Of a stretch of 64,000 bases of DNA, positions 17,421 through 27,077 are shown one piece after another. This DNA comes from Brucella haematophila (lineage in GTDB: Bacteria; Pseudomonadota; Alphaproteobacteria; Rhizobiales; Rhizobiaceae). Under the pieces are notes generated by a model. The model had not been told where the DNA came from and made no database searches. It saw only the letters and a program-made list of their open reading frames with translations. The DNA lies in NCBI RefSeq assembly GCF_005938105.1, contig NZ_VCPE01000019.1, forward strand, positions 1 through 64,000. The letters are read 5' to 3'. Numbering within the stretch: the stretch's first letter is position 1; every line of letters begins with the position of its first letter. The position numbers and the translations under genes were made by a program.

Positions 17421-18533
17421 ATGAATCGTCGGGAACTCCTGAAATCCGGTGCAGCCTGCGTCGCCCTAAGTGCCATGCCGGGCATAACCTTGACGTCTGC
17501 CTTCGCTGCTGACGCCACCTTCGCGCCGCAGCCGTCAAACTGGCGCAGCTTCGAAATCAAGACCGTCGTCAATCCAGCCGCGTCCAAGGATGTCATCCGG
17601 GCATGGGTGCCGCTGGCCGGGTTTCAGGCGGATGACTGGAATCGGCCGGAGGGCAATCGCTGGACGACCAACGCCAAGGTCGCCCAACTCGATCGCGATC
17701 CGCACAGCGGGGTAGGGCTTCTCTATCTCGAATGGGCGCCGGGTGAGGAGGCGCCGTCTGCGGAAATCACCAGCCTCATCTCGACCCGGGACCGCGCAAG
17801 CAAGCTTGACGCATCGGCAGCTGTAGCACCGCTGACGCAGACAGAACGCGCCAGGTATCTGGCTGGAACACGGCTGGCACCGGTGGATGGCATTGTTCGG
17901 GAAACCGCCGGCAAGATTGTCGGTGATGCCGCGAGCGATCAGGACAAGGCGCGCCGCATCTATGATTGGGTTGTCGCCAACACCTATCGGCGTGCCTCCA
18001 CGCGCGGCTGCGGCGATGGTGATATCGTGGCCATGTTGAAGAGCGGCGATCTTGGCGGCAAATGCGCCGATCTCAATCCGCTTTTCGTGGCGCTGGTTCG
18101 CTCTGCCGGCATTCCCGCACGCGATCTCTACGGGGTGCGGGTGGCGCCGTCAGCCTTTGGTTACAAGAGCCTTGGCGCGAAGAACGAGGTCATCACCAAG
18201 TCACAGCATTGCCGTGCTGAAATCTATCTCGACGGCGTTGGCTGGGTGGCGACCGATCCCGCCGATGTTCGGAAGGTCATGCTTGAAGAGGAGAAAGACG
18301 GACTGACCGCAGACGATCCACGTGTTGTTGCTGTTCGTCAGAAGCTTTTCGGCGCGTGGGAAGGCAACTGGATCGCCTTCAATGATGGTAGCGATGTCGA
18401 TCTGCCGTCGGCGCAGGGCGGGGAGCTTGGCTTCCTGATGTATCCGCAAGCCGAAATTGCCAGCACCCGTCTTGATTGTCTCGACGCGGATGCTTTCCGT
18501 TATAGCATGACGGCACGCGAAATCTCGATCTGA
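17421..18533 (+). CDS. Tat-exported transglutaminase-like (papain-fold) protein
   Basis: The 370-residue protein starts with a twin-arginine-type signal (MNRRELLKSGAACVALSAMPG). The transglutaminase-like core has the Cys-His-Asp triad in order: Cys215 (GGKCADLN), His263 (KSQHCRAEIYL) and Asp279 (WVATDPADV). It is therefore predicted to be a periplasmic papain-fold hydrolase or transferase. It lies 70 nt upstream of selD in the same direction and divergent from fdoG. That could mean co-expression with selenium metabolism, but no such link is known for this family. Confidence 0.8.
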   Translation: MNRRELLKSGAACVALSAMPGITLTSAFAADATFAPQPSNWRSFEIKTVVNPAASKDVIRAWVPLAGFQADDWNRPEGNRWTTNAKVAQLDRDPHSGVGLLYLEWAPGEEAPSAEITSLISTRDRASKLDASAAVAPLTQTERARYLAGTRLAPVDGIVRETAGKIVGDAASDQDKARRIYDWVVANTYRRASTRGCGDGDIVAMLKSGDLGGKCADLNPLFVALVRSAGIPARDLYGVRVAPSAFGYKSLGAKNEVITKSQHCRAEIYLDGVGWVATDPADVRKVMLEEEKDGLTADDPRVVAVRQKLFGAWEGNWIAFNDGSDVDLPSAQGGELGFLMYPQAEIASTRLDCLDADAFRYSMTAREISI

Positions 18534-18603
18534 TACGAAATAACATGCCGGGGCGGTTTCCGTTTGCACTCGCAAAGGACCTGCCTTCGGCTCAGGAGGT
18601 ATT

Positions 18604-19656
18604 ATGGATATTGCATCGCCCATCCGTCTCAGCACTCTGGCGCATGGCGGCGGCTGTGGCTGCAAGCTGGCGCCAGCCGTGTTGCAAAGTCTGCTTGCCG
18701 ATCAGCCCGCCATTCAGCCTTTCAAGCAACTGCTTGTCGGCACCGAGACCGGCGACGATGCAGCGGTCTGGCAGCTGGATGACGAAACTTGCGTGATCGC
18801 CACGACAGATTTCTTCATGCCGATGGTGGATGATCCTGTCGATTTCGGGCGCATTGCGGCTACCAATGCCATCTCCGATGTTTATGCCATGGGTGGAACG
18901 CCGATCATGGCGCTGGCGATCCTCGGTATGCCGGTGAACCAGATGCCTGCGGAAATGATCCGCGATATTCTGAAAGGCGGTTCCAGCATTTGCGCCGAAG
19001 CCGGTATTCCAGTGGCGGGCGGACATTCCATCGATGCGCCGGAGCCGATTTACGGGCTGGCGGTTATCGGTACATGCAAGCTCTCCAATCTGCGCAAGAA
19101 CAGTGGAGCCAGACCGGGCGATGTGCTCATTTTGACCAAGGGGCTTGGCGTCGGCATTTATTCCGCCGCTTTCAAAAAGCAAGTGCTCGACAGCGCCGGT
19201 TACGATGAGATGATGGCCTCCGTCACTCTGCTGAACCGGGTCGGTGCTGAACTTGGAAAGGACGATGCCGTCCATGCCGTCACCGATGTAACCGGGTTTG
19301 GTATCCTTGGTCATGCGCTTGAAATGGCGCGTGGATCGAAAGTCGGTATCACACTTCGATACAGTGAACTTCCGCTTTTGGGCCAGGCTGCACGCCTTGC
19401 AGAGGAGGGCTTTGTCACCGGCGCTTCGATCCGCAACTGGGCGAGCTATGGCGACGAAGTGCATCTTGCAGATGACACGCCGCTCTGGAAGCAGCAATTG
19501 CTGACTGACCCGCAAACCTCCGGTGGTCTGCTTGTTTCCTGTGCGCCAGATGCGGCAGAGCGCATTCTCGCGACAATCCGCTCTGCCGGTTATCCGGTGG
19601 CGCGTATCATCGGAACGGTTGGCGAAACACCGGCAGTGGTAACGGTGGTCGACTAA
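18604..19656 (+). CDS. selD: Selenide, water dikinase (selenophosphate synthase) SelD
   Basis: The 350-residue enzyme makes selenophosphate from selenide and ATP for SelA. The N-terminal [10 protein letters not shown] motif has the catalytic Cys at residue 18 (equivalent to E. coli Cys17) and Lys21. It uses cysteine rather than Sec at this position. PurM-type ATP-binding segments follow (GDDAAVW, TTDFFMP). A strong AGGAGGT ribosome site lies 6 nt upstream of the ATG. It completes a selA-selB-selD set around the selenoenzyme operon. Confidence 0.96.
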   Translation: MDIASPIRLSTLAHGGGCGCKLAPAVLQSLLADQPAIQPFKQLLVGTETGDDAAVWQLDDETCVIATTDFFMPMVDDPVDFGRIAATNAISDVYAMGGTPIMALAILGMPVNQMPAEMIRDILKGGSSICAEAGIPVAGGHSIDAPEPIYGLAVIGTCKLSNLRKNSGARPGDVLILTKGLGVGIYSAAFKKQVLDSAGYDEMMASVTLLNRVGAELGKDDAVHAVTDVTGFGILGHALEMARGSKVGITLRYSELPLLGQAARLAEEGFVTGASIRNWASYGDEVHLADDTPLWKQQLLTDPQTSGGLLVSCAPDAAERILATIRSAGYPVARIIGTVGETPAVVTVVD

Positions 19657-19779
19657 AGCCCTGATTGATTTGCCAGCAAAATTCGAGCATTTCTTGAGCG
19701 TCGCCCAAGCCTAAGGCATAGTGTTTTCAATTATGACAGAGTCGCAACCCGCGATAGGGCGCCGCGATAAGGATTGAGC

Positions 19780-21081
19780 ATGTATTGGGCGGATATTATT
19801 GGCATTCTGGCGGTCCTTCTTCTGGTGGCCGCCAACGGCTTCTTCGTTGCCGCTGAATTCTCACTGGTGGCTGTCCGCAAAAGCCGGGTGGCCGAACTCG
19901 TCGCCGCCAAGCGGACCAATGCTACAGCTCTTCAGCGCGCCGTGGATCATCTCGATGCCAATCTTGCGGCCACGCAGCTCGGTATCACCATTTCCTCGCT
20001 CGCGCTCGGCTGGATCGGTGAACCCGCCCTTGCGCATCTCATCGAACCGGCTTTGAGCGCGCTGCCGACGGAATGGGTGAGCTTCGGTTCGCATGCCATC
20101 GCAGTTGCGATTGCATTTATCATCATCACGGCACTGCATATCGTACTGGGCGAGCTTGCGCCCAAAAGCCTCGCCTTGCAGCGTAGCGAAGGCACCGCCC
20201 TGTTTGTGGTCCGTGCGCTCGGTGCTTTCACCTTTATCTTCTGGCCCGCCATTTCCACACTCAACGCACTGGGAAATCTGGTGCTGCGGGTGTGCGGTTT
20301 GCAACCGGGCAACGGCGAGGGATCGACCCATTCTCCAGAAGAGATCAAGCTGCTCGTCGCGGCCAGCCAGCAGGCTGGGCTGATTGAAATGACGCAGCGC
20401 GAGGTGGTGGCGCGTGCGCTGACCATCGGTGACCGCCGCGTGGGCGATATCATGACGCCACGGCGCGAGATCGACTGGGTGGACGCCGACGACACACAGG
20501 AGCAGATGCTCAAGACCGTCCGCGAATGTCGCCATGAGCAATTGCTAGTCGCGCATCAGAGCATCGACGAACCAATCGGCATGGTTCTCAAGAAAGATCT
20601 GCTCGATCAGGTGCTCGACGGTCATGCGGTTAATCCGCTGAAGGCGATCCGGGAACTCGTTGTGGTGCATGAGGCGACGCCGATTTTCCGCGTGCTTGAA
20701 ATCTTCAAGAAAAGCCCGGTGCGGCTGGTCGTCGTCGTGGATGAGTATGGCATCCTCGAAGGCATCGTCACCCAGTCGGACCTGCTTGAAGCCATTGCGG
20801 GCGACATACCGGATATTGACGACGAAGAGCCGGATATCGTGACGCGCACGGATGGGTCGCTTCTGATCGACGGCTTGATGTCGGCCCATGAGGCCTTCCA
20901 TCGTCTGGGTTTCACCGAAGTCCCGGAAGATCGCGGCTATCATACGATTGCCGGGTTTGCGCTGCTGCAACTGGGCGACCTGCCTTCCGTCGGCGACAGT
21001 TTCGAATATGACAATTGGCGTTTCGAAATCGTCGATATGGACGGTCGGCGCATCGACAAGATTCTCGCGCAGAAATTATAG
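19780..21081 (+). CDS. CNNM-domain/CBS-pair/CorC-type membrane protein (hemolysin family)
   Basis: From the ATG at 19780 (AAGGA ribosome site) the protein has 433 residues. Several N-terminal transmembrane helices (the DUF21/CNNM region) precede a CBS pair (about residues 210-330, IMTPRREIDWVDADD and LVVVVDEYGILEGIVT). A C-terminal CorC_HlyC domain follows. The family is linked to Mg2+/Co2+ export or resistance and is often called hemolysin by history. An alternative TTG start 6 nt upstream is less likely. No operon partner is obvious. Confidence 0.85.
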   Translation: MYWADIIGILAVLLLVAANGFFVAAEFSLVAVRKSRVAELVAAKRTNATALQRAVDHLDANLAATQLGITISSLALGWIGEPALAHLIEPALSALPTEWVSFGSHAIAVAIAFIIITALHIVLGELAPKSLALQRSEGTALFVVRALGAFTFIFWPAISTLNALGNLVLRVCGLQPGNGEGSTHSPEEIKLLVAASQQAGLIEMTQREVVARALTIGDRRVGDIMTPRREIDWVDADDTQEQMLKTVRECRHEQLLVAHQSIDEPIGMVLKKDLLDQVLDGHAVNPLKAIRELVVVHEATPIFRVLEIFKKSPVRLVVVVDEYGILEGIVTQSDLLEAIAGDIPDIDDEEPDIVTRTDGSLLIDGLMSAHEAFHRLGFTEVPEDRGYHTIAGFALLQLGDLPSVGDSFEYDNWRFEIVDMDGRRIDKILAQKL

Positions 21082-21172
21082 GTATCGGTGGGGTGTCGCT
21101 CCGTCGAAAGGCGTAGCGGCTCCACCTTATACGGCGATATGCTCAACAACTCTGTTTGTGCATTCTGCATGC

Positions 21173-21892
21173 ATGAACATAGAACCCGAACAGCAACGCC
21201 AATTCTGGAACGACTGGAACGCGCAGACCCGCGAAAAGGAGCTGCACGAAATCTCGCGTCGGCAGGCGGAGATGGTTCTCGACAGTCTGGCGCGCACGGG
21301 CAGAAGCGGGTTGAAAATCCTCGAAGTTGGCTGCGGTGCGGGGTGGCTCTGTCCAGAGCTTGCCCGGTTTGGCGACGTGGTAGGAACCGACCTTTCCGAC
21401 GAAGTTTTGCAGCGGGCGCAGGCGCGCTGGCCGGAAATCAAATTCGTGTCGGGTGATTTCTTTTCCCTTTCCTTCGAACCACAATCCTTCGACGTGATTG
21501 TCAGTCTGGAAGTGCTGTCACATGTCGAGAACCAGCCCCATTTCATGGAGCGGCTGGCCGAGTTGCTGGTGCCAGGCGGCATGTTGCTGCTCGCGACGCA
21601 AAACCGTCCCGTGCTGCAAAGACATTGCAGCGTCGCTCCGCCCGGTCCGGGACAGGTTCGCCGTTGGGTCGACCGGACAGAGCTGACCGGGCTGGCGTCT
21701 CCATACTTCAAGATTGAACAGTTGCGTTCGATCACGCCCGTGGCGCAACGGGGTTACCGGCGTTTTTTGACATCGCAAAAACTCAACAATGCACTGGCGC
21801 CGGTGATGGGGCATCGCCTTCGCGACCTGCTTGAAGCCAATGACTGGGGCTGGACGCTGATGCTGAGAGCCACCAGACATCTGGCGGTGTAA
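21173..21892 (+). CDS. Class I SAM-dependent methyltransferase
   Basis: From the ATG at 21173 the protein has 239 residues. The Rossmann-type motif I is LEVGCGAGWLCPELARFG (about residues 48-65), followed by an acidic motif VVGTDLSDEVL and a post-I GDFFSLSFEPQSFDVIVS. The substrate is not indicated. The C-terminal segment, with a RRWVDRTEL element, is typical of small-molecule or quinone-type methyltransferases but not diagnostic. It begins 91 nt after the previous gene and is followed by a terminator. Confidence 0.8.
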   Translation: MNIEPEQQRQFWNDWNAQTREKELHEISRRQAEMVLDSLARTGRSGLKILEVGCGAGWLCPELARFGDVVGTDLSDEVLQRAQARWPEIKFVSGDFFSLSFEPQSFDVIVSLEVLSHVENQPHFMERLAELLVPGGMLLLATQNRPVLQRHCSVAPPGPGQVRRWVDRTELTGLASPYFKIEQLRSITPVAQRGYRRFLTSQKLNNALAPVMGHRLRDLLEANDWGWTLMLRATRHLAV

Positions 21893-21961
21893 GAAACGGC
21901 ATCTTTTGCAATTCAGTTTGAAAGAGCTAGTGGACAGCTTTTAAGTATTGGAATCAAATAT

Positions 21962-22001
21962 AGACCCGTAGGAAAAATATGTTCCTGCGGGTCTCTTTTT
22001 T
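21962..22001 (+). terminator. Rho-independent terminator after the methyltransferase gene
   Basis: A stem AGACCCGTAGGAA (21962-21974) pairs with TTCCTGCGGGTCT (21982-21994) with one G-T pair, a 7-nt loop and a following CTTTTTT tract. It ends the transcript of the genes on its left. Confidence 0.85.
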
Positions 22002-22081
22002 GGCAGGAATGCGCACGACAGTATCCATTCATCGAATTATTTATATAGAAATTATAGAATAATTCGTGATGGAACACAGCC

Positions 22082-23494
22082 GTGAGTACAAAAAAGCAAT
22101 TCATTCTCAACGGGTTCGGCATGAATGTCGTCGGCCATGTCTCGGCTGGCCTGTGGCGGCATCCGCAGGACAAGGCGCATAATTACACCAGCATCGATTA
22201 CTGGGTGAACCTTGCCAAAACGCTGGACGAAGGTGGTTTCGATGCCTTGTTTCTGGCAGACGCACTTGGGCATCTCGATGTCTTCAACGGCACACCGGAT
22301 TCATCGTTGCGCACAGCCGCCCAGTCGCCGGTAAATGATCCGCTTCTGCTTGTTTCGGCGATGGCGGCGGCCACCCGGCATCTGGGCTTCGGCATCACGG
22401 TTTCGACAACCTATGAACAGCCCTATCTGCTGGCACGCAAATTCACCACGCTCGACCATCTGACCAAAGGGCGCATTGCGTGGAACGTTGTAACGTCGGT
22501 TCTGGAATCTGCGGCCAAAAACCTTGGGCTTGAGCGCCAGATCGATCATGACGAGCGCTATGATCGTGCGCAGGAATTTCTCGACGTGACCTACCGTCTC
22601 TGGGAAGGTTCGTGGGAGGACGGTGCCGTGGTGCGTGATCGGGAAAAGGGGATCTATACCGACCCGTCGAAGGTCCATCCGATCAATTTCCACGGTCGCT
22701 ATTTCAATGTGCCGGGCGCTCATCTTTCTCAGCCAAGCCCGCAACGGACGCCCTTGCTGTTTCAGGCAGGCACTTCGCCGCGCGGGCGCGAATTTGCGGC
22801 AAGCAATGCGGAAGTGGTGTTCCTTGGTGGTACCAATACGGCGGCCATCCGCCGCTCGACAGACGCCATCCGTGCGCAGGCTGTCGCGCTTGGCCGTTCG
22901 CCCGACGCCATCAAGTTCATCACGGCTGTGACGGTCATCACTGCCCCAACGGATGAAGAAGCGCAGGCAAAGTACAAGGATTATCTGTCCTACACCAATG
23001 TGGAAGCGGCGCTGGCGCTGTTTTCTGCCTGGACCGGTGTGGATTGGAGCCAGTATCCACTCGACCATCCGCTTGAATATATCGAAACCAACGCCGGGCG
23101 TTCGGCGCTTGCGGGCCTTACCAGCATTGATGCCGACCGTCGCTGGACGGTGGAAGGCATTGCCGAATATATCGGTGTCGGCGGTATCCATCCCAAGCTG
23201 GTCGGCTCGCCGCAGACCATTGCAGACGAGCTGGAACGTATTGCCGATGAGGGCGGTATTGATGGTTTCAATCTGGCCTATGTGATCAGCCCCGGTACGT
23301 TTGAAGATTTTGTCGAACATGTCGTGCCGGAATTGCGCAAGCGCGGGCGTATCCGCGCTCGCAGTGAAGAGCCGGTGACGATCCGTGAGCGCTTTCAGGG
23401 CGAGGGGCACCGTCTGCTGCGTGATGACCATCCGGGTGCGGTTGCGCGCGATCGCTCGCAATGGGCGTCTCCGGTTACGGAGGCGGCGCAATGA
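22082..23494 (+). CDS. NtaA/SnaA/SoxA-type FMN-dependent monooxygenase
   Basis: The 470-residue bacterial-luciferase-like protein has the family's opening (FILNGFGMNVVGHVSAGLWRH) and the TTLDHLTKGRIAWNVVTS segment. Family members use reduced FMN supplied by a separate reductase to oxidise nitrilotriacetate, EDTA, sulphur compounds or antibiotics. The GTG start at 22082 keeps the conserved N-terminus. The next gene overlaps its stop by 4 nt and encodes a second luciferase-like enzyme, so the pair acts together. The substrate is unknown. No flavin reductase gene is nearby. Confidence 0.85.
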   Translation: MSTKKQFILNGFGMNVVGHVSAGLWRHPQDKAHNYTSIDYWVNLAKTLDEGGFDALFLADALGHLDVFNGTPDSSLRTAAQSPVNDPLLLVSAMAAATRHLGFGITVSTTYEQPYLLARKFTTLDHLTKGRIAWNVVTSVLESAAKNLGLERQIDHDERYDRAQEFLDVTYRLWEGSWEDGAVVRDREKGIYTDPSKVHPINFHGRYFNVPGAHLSQPSPQRTPLLFQAGTSPRGREFAASNAEVVFLGGTNTAAIRRSTDAIRAQAVALGRSPDAIKFITAVTVITAPTDEEAQAKYKDYLSYTNVEAALALFSAWTGVDWSQYPLDHPLEYIETNAGRSALAGLTSIDADRRWTVEGIAEYIGVGGIHPKLVGSPQTIADELERIADEGGIDGFNLAYVISPGTFEDFVEHVVPELRKRGRIRARSEEPVTIRERFQGEGHRLLRDDHPGAVARDRSQWASPVTEAAQ

Positions 23495-24639
23495 GCGGTA
23501 TTCATGTGCACTGGTATCTGCCGACCAATGGCGACAGCCGGGAGATCGTTGGCTCCGGTGACGACTCGCATCTTGGCAATGGCCCGTCAGGTCTGAGCTG
23601 GCGCAAGCCAACCATTGATTATCTGGAACAGATCGCCAGAACGGCGGAGCTTCTCGGCTTCGAAGCCGTGCTGACGCCTACCGGCACATGGTGCGAAGAT
23701 GCCTGGATAACCACGGCGGCACTGTCGCGTGTGACCAGCCGGTTGAAGTTTCTGGTAGCCTTTCGTCCAGGCTTTATTTCGCCAACGCTTGCCGCTCATC
23801 AAGCGGCGACATTCCAGCGCATTTCCAGCGGACGGTTATTGCTCAATGTGGTGACGGGTGGCGATCCGGTCGAGCAGAAGCGCTTTGGCGACTATCTCGA
23901 TCACGATGCCCGCTATGAGAGAACAGGTGAGTTTCTGGAAATTCTGCGCGGTGTTGCCTTGCCGGCAGGTGGTGACAAGCGCTTCGATTTCGAAGGCAAG
24001 CATTATCGCATTGAGGGCGCGCAGATCGACTTCGGCGGATATGGCCTGCCGAAGATCTTTTTCGGCGGTGCAAGCGAGGCAGCGCGCGATGTCGCGGCGC
24101 AGCATGTGGATACCTATCTGGTCTGGGGCGAGAATCCGGAATTCGAGGCAGAGCGTATCCGCACTCTCAAAGCACAGGCGGCGGCGCTTGGGCGCAAATT
24201 GTCCTTCGGTATCCGGCTGCATGTGATCAGTCGTGATACGGAGTCGCAAGCCTGGGCGGAAGCCGATACCTTGCTGGCGAAGCTTTCACCAGAACGTATT
24301 CAGCGCGCACAGGCCATTCTTGCCCGCACGCAATCGGTCGGCCAGACGCGAATGAACGCGCTGCACAAGGACAAAAGCGAGCAGGCTTTCGCGCTGCGTA
24401 GCGCGCGTGATCTCGAAATTTATCCGCACCTTTGGGCGGGTTATGGGCTGGTTCGTGGCGGGGCGGGAACGGCCATTGTCGGCAGCCACGAGCAGGTAGC
24501 AGAGCTGATCGCGCAATATCACGAAGTCGGGTTTGACCACTTCATCCTCTCCGGCCAGCCGCATATCGAGGAAGCTTATTATTTCGCCGAAGGCGCATTG
24601 TCAGTGCTTCGCTCCCGACAATTGCTTGCGGCGGCGTAA
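23491..24639 (+). CDS. SsuD-like alkanesulfonate monooxygenase family protein
   Basis: The ATG at 23491 overlaps the preceding stop (ATGA) and gives 382 residues. The pattern HVHWYLPTNGDSREIVG, then FRPGFISPTLAAHQAATF and RLLLNVVTGGDPVEQ, is that of FMN-dependent SsuD-type enzymes that release sulphite from sulphonates. It is coupled to the NtaA-like enzyme. A complete ABC importer follows 188 nt downstream, suggesting uptake and oxidation of one organic compound. Sulphonate as substrate is inferred from the family. Confidence 0.85.
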   Translation: MSGIHVHWYLPTNGDSREIVGSGDDSHLGNGPSGLSWRKPTIDYLEQIARTAELLGFEAVLTPTGTWCEDAWITTAALSRVTSRLKFLVAFRPGFISPTLAAHQAATFQRISSGRLLLNVVTGGDPVEQKRFGDYLDHDARYERTGEFLEILRGVALPAGGDKRFDFEGKHYRIEGAQIDFGGYGLPKIFFGGASEAARDVAAQHVDTYLVWGENPEFEAERIRTLKAQAAALGRKLSFGIRLHVISRDTESQAWAEADTLLAKLSPERIQRAQAILARTQSVGQTRMNALHKDKSEQAFALRSARDLEIYPHLWAGYGLVRGGAGTAIVGSHEQVAELIAQYHEVGFDHFILSGQPHIEEAYYFAEGALSVLRSRQLLAAA

Positions 24640-24827
24640 GGAAATCCGCAGCAAAGCGAGACCTGAACGGGATATTCCCCGGTCGCTATTTTAAGGCCAC
24701 ACCGCCCATTCGACTTTTGCAGTGTGCCGCGAATACTTTATTGCCCACAACAAATGATCGGGCTAGCATGGTCCCCATTACAACAACGGCAGGACAAACC
24801 TGTCGAAACAAATGGGGAAATAAGATT

Positions 24828-25877
24828 ATGAAAATGGCACGCCTTGCCTTCGCCGGTGCACTTCTCGCAACTGTCACCGGTTTTCATGTTGCGCCTGCTG
24901 CGGCGCGCGATCTGACAGTTGTCTCCTGGGGCGGTAACTATCAGGATGCGCAACGCGAAATCTATTTCAAACCGTTTTCGGAAAAGACCGGAAAGCCGCT
25001 GCTTGATGAATCCTGGGACGGCGGCTACGGCGTCATTCAGGCCAAGGTGAAGGCTGGCAAACCCAATTGGGACGTGGTGCAGGTGGAAGCCGAAGAACTG
25101 GCGCTTGGCTGTGCGGACGGTCTCTATGAAAAGATCGACTGGGCCAAGCTTGGCGGCAAGGACAAGTTTCTCGACAGCGCGGTCAATGATTGCGGCGTCG
25201 GCGCCATCGTCTGGTCCACGGCCATCGCCTATAATGGCGACAAGTTTAAGGACGGTCCCAAGTCCTGGGCGGATTTCTGGGATGTGAAGAAGTTCCCCGG
25301 CAAACGCTCGTTGCGCAAGGGTGCAAAATACACGCTTGAATTCGCGCTGCTCGCAGACGGCGTCAAGAAGGACGAAGTCTATGACGTGCTGGGCACGCCG
25401 GAAGGCGTTGACCGCGCATTCAAGAAGCTCGATGAGCTGAAGCCGAATATCGTTTGGTGGGAAGCTGGTGCGCAGCCGCTTCAACTGCTGGCATCCGACG
25501 AAGTTGTGATGGCCTCGGCCTATAATGGGCGTATCACCGGCATCAATCGCGCTGAGGGCAAGAATTTCAAGGTGGTTTGGCCGGGCAGCATCTATGCCGT
25601 CGATAGCTGGGTTGTCCTGAAGGACGCCGAGAACAAGGACGCGGGCATGGATTTTATCGCTTTCACAAGCGAGCCTGAAAACCAGGTCAAGCTACCGAAA
25701 TTTGTTGCCTACGGTCTTCCGAACAAGGAAGCCGCCAGCAAAGTTCCGGCGGAATTTGCAAGCGATCTGCCAACAGCGGAAGCCAACATGACGGATGCCA
25801 TTCCGCTCAATGTCGATTTCTGGATCGACAATTCGGAAGAGCTGACGAAGCGTTTCAACGCCTGGCTGGCGCAGTAA
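24828..25877 (+). CDS. ABC transporter periplasmic binding protein, polyamine (PotD) type
   Basis: From the ATG at 24828 (GGGGAAA ribosome site) the protein has 349 residues with a Sec signal peptide (MKMARLAFAGALLATVTG, cleavage after AAA). The mature start RDLTVVSWGGNYQDAQREIY is typical of the spermidine/putrescine-binding superfamily. Genes for its ATPase and two permeases follow. The ligand is not defined. Position after two monooxygenases hints at a nitrogen- or sulphur-containing organic compound rather than a polyamine. Confidence 0.88.
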   Translation: MKMARLAFAGALLATVTGFHVAPAAARDLTVVSWGGNYQDAQREIYFKPFSEKTGKPLLDESWDGGYGVIQAKVKAGKPNWDVVQVEAEELALGCADGLYEKIDWAKLGGKDKFLDSAVNDCGVGAIVWSTAIAYNGDKFKDGPKSWADFWDVKKFPGKRSLRKGAKYTLEFALLADGVKKDEVYDVLGTPEGVDRAFKKLDELKPNIVWWEAGAQPLQLLASDEVVMASAYNGRITGINRAEGKNFKVVWPGSIYAVDSWVVLKDAENKDAGMDFIAFTSEPENQVKLPKFVAYGLPNKEAASKVPAEFASDLPTAEANMTDAIPLNVDFWIDNSEELTKRFNAWLAQ

Positions 25878-25934
25878 GAGGGTAGCCTGAAAAACGCCTA
25901 TCGCCGTCCCGTCTGCCGTTAAAACAACTAGCTG

Positions 25935-25963
25935 GAGCGTTTCGTTAAAACCGGAACCGCTCT
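25935..25963. repeat. Short palindromic intergenic repeat (GAGCG/CGCTC type)
   Basis: The 132-nt gap between the binding-protein and ATPase genes contains GAGCGTTTCG...ACCGGAACCGCTC. The half ACCGGAACCGCTCT recurs inverted at 29876-29889. It is probably one copy of a dispersed extragenic palindrome, and may also modulate the ratio of binding protein to transporter mRNA. Confidence 0.5.
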
Positions 25964-26009
25964 GGCGGGTGGACGGGATATTCCGATTGCCGGCAAATGG
26001 AGTGATTCA

Positions 26010-27077
26010 TTGACGGACTATCGAATTCGATTTGAGAATATCAGTAAATCCTACGCCGATTTCAAAGTCATAGACGGGCTTAACCTCGATATCGCACGCG
26101 GTGAGTTTGTCAGTCTGCTGGGGCCGTCGGGCTCGGGCAAGACCACGCTTCTCATGATGCTCGCAGGCTTTGAAAGTCCGAGCGGTGGCAAGCTCATTGT
26201 CGATGGCAAGCCCATCAATGATGTGCCGTCCTATAAGCGCAATATGGGGGTGGTCTTCCAGAACTATGCGCTGTTTCCGCATATGAGTGTCGGCGAGAAT
26301 GTGGCGTTTCCACTACAGATGCGCGGGCTTGGCAAAGCGGAAATTTCCGACAAGGTCGGAAAAGTGCTGGATATGGTGCAGCTTTCCACCATGCGCGAGC
26401 GCAAGCCATCGCAGCTCTCCGGCGGGCAGCAGCAGCGTGTGGCTCTGGCCCGTGCGCTGGTTTTCGAACCGGGCGTGGTGCTGATGGACGAACCGCTCGG
26501 TGCGCTCGACAAGCAGTTGCGCGAACAGATGCAGCTCGATATCCGCGCTCTGCATAGCCGCCTCGGTTTGACGATCGTTTTCGTGACGCATGACCAGAGC
26601 GAAGCTCTTACCATGTCGGACCGCATCGCTGTGTTCAACAAAGGTCAGATTGAACAGATCGGCTCGCCGCGCGAAATCTATGACGAACCAAAGACCCGTT
26701 TCGTGGCCGAATTTATCGGCGAAACCAATCTCGCCGAAGGCAAGGTGGAGCGCATCGACGGAACCAATACGTTGATACGCCTCAACAACGGCGCCGAGCT
26801 GAATGCCTCTTCATCCGGCGCGCTGACGCCGGGACAGAACGTGTTGCTTTCAATCCGCCCGGAGCGGATAGAACTGGGCGGCGAGGGCAAAGCGGACAAC
26901 AGTCTCAGCACGCGTGTTACCGACAGTGTCTATCAGGGCGACCATTTGCGCATCAAGCTGGATGACAAGGCGCATAATTTCATTGTCCGTCTTGATCGCA
27001 AGGCGCGCGAATGGAAGCCGGGGGTCGATGTGGTGGCGCATTTCAATGCCGCTGATTGCTGGACCATTGTCGCATGA
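26010..27077 (+). CDS. ABC transporter ATPase, PotA type
   Basis: The 355-residue protein starts at TTG 26010 after a GGAG site. Walker A is GPSGSGKTTLL, the signature is LSGGQQQR and Walker B is VLMDEP. A C-terminal TOBE domain (NVLLSIRPERIELGG) follows, as in polyamine and ferric-ion importers. It powers the permeases encoded directly downstream; its stop overlaps the next ATG by 4 nt. Confidence 0.92.
   Translation: MTDYRIRFENISKSYADFKVIDGLNLDIARGEFVSLLGPSGSGKTTLLMMLAGFESPSGGKLIVDGKPINDVPSYKRNMGVVFQNYALFPHMSVGENVAFPLQMRGLGKAEISDKVGKVLDMVQLSTMRERKPSQLSGGQQQRVALARALVFEPGVVLMDEPLGALDKQLREQMQLDIRALHSRLGLTIVFVTHDQSEALTMSDRIAVFNKGQIEQIGSPREIYDEPKTRFVAEFIGETNLAEGKVERIDGTNTLIRLNNGAELNASSSGALTPGQNVLLSIRPERIELGGEGKADNSLSTRVTDSVYQGDHLRIKLDDKAHNFIVRLDRKAREWKPGVDVVAHFNAADCWTIVA

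Noticed and set aside
17185-17424. 79-codon ORF in the leader before the transglutaminase gene
   Set aside because: It has no good ribosome site and no family resemblance. The stretch looks like structured untranslated RNA instead.
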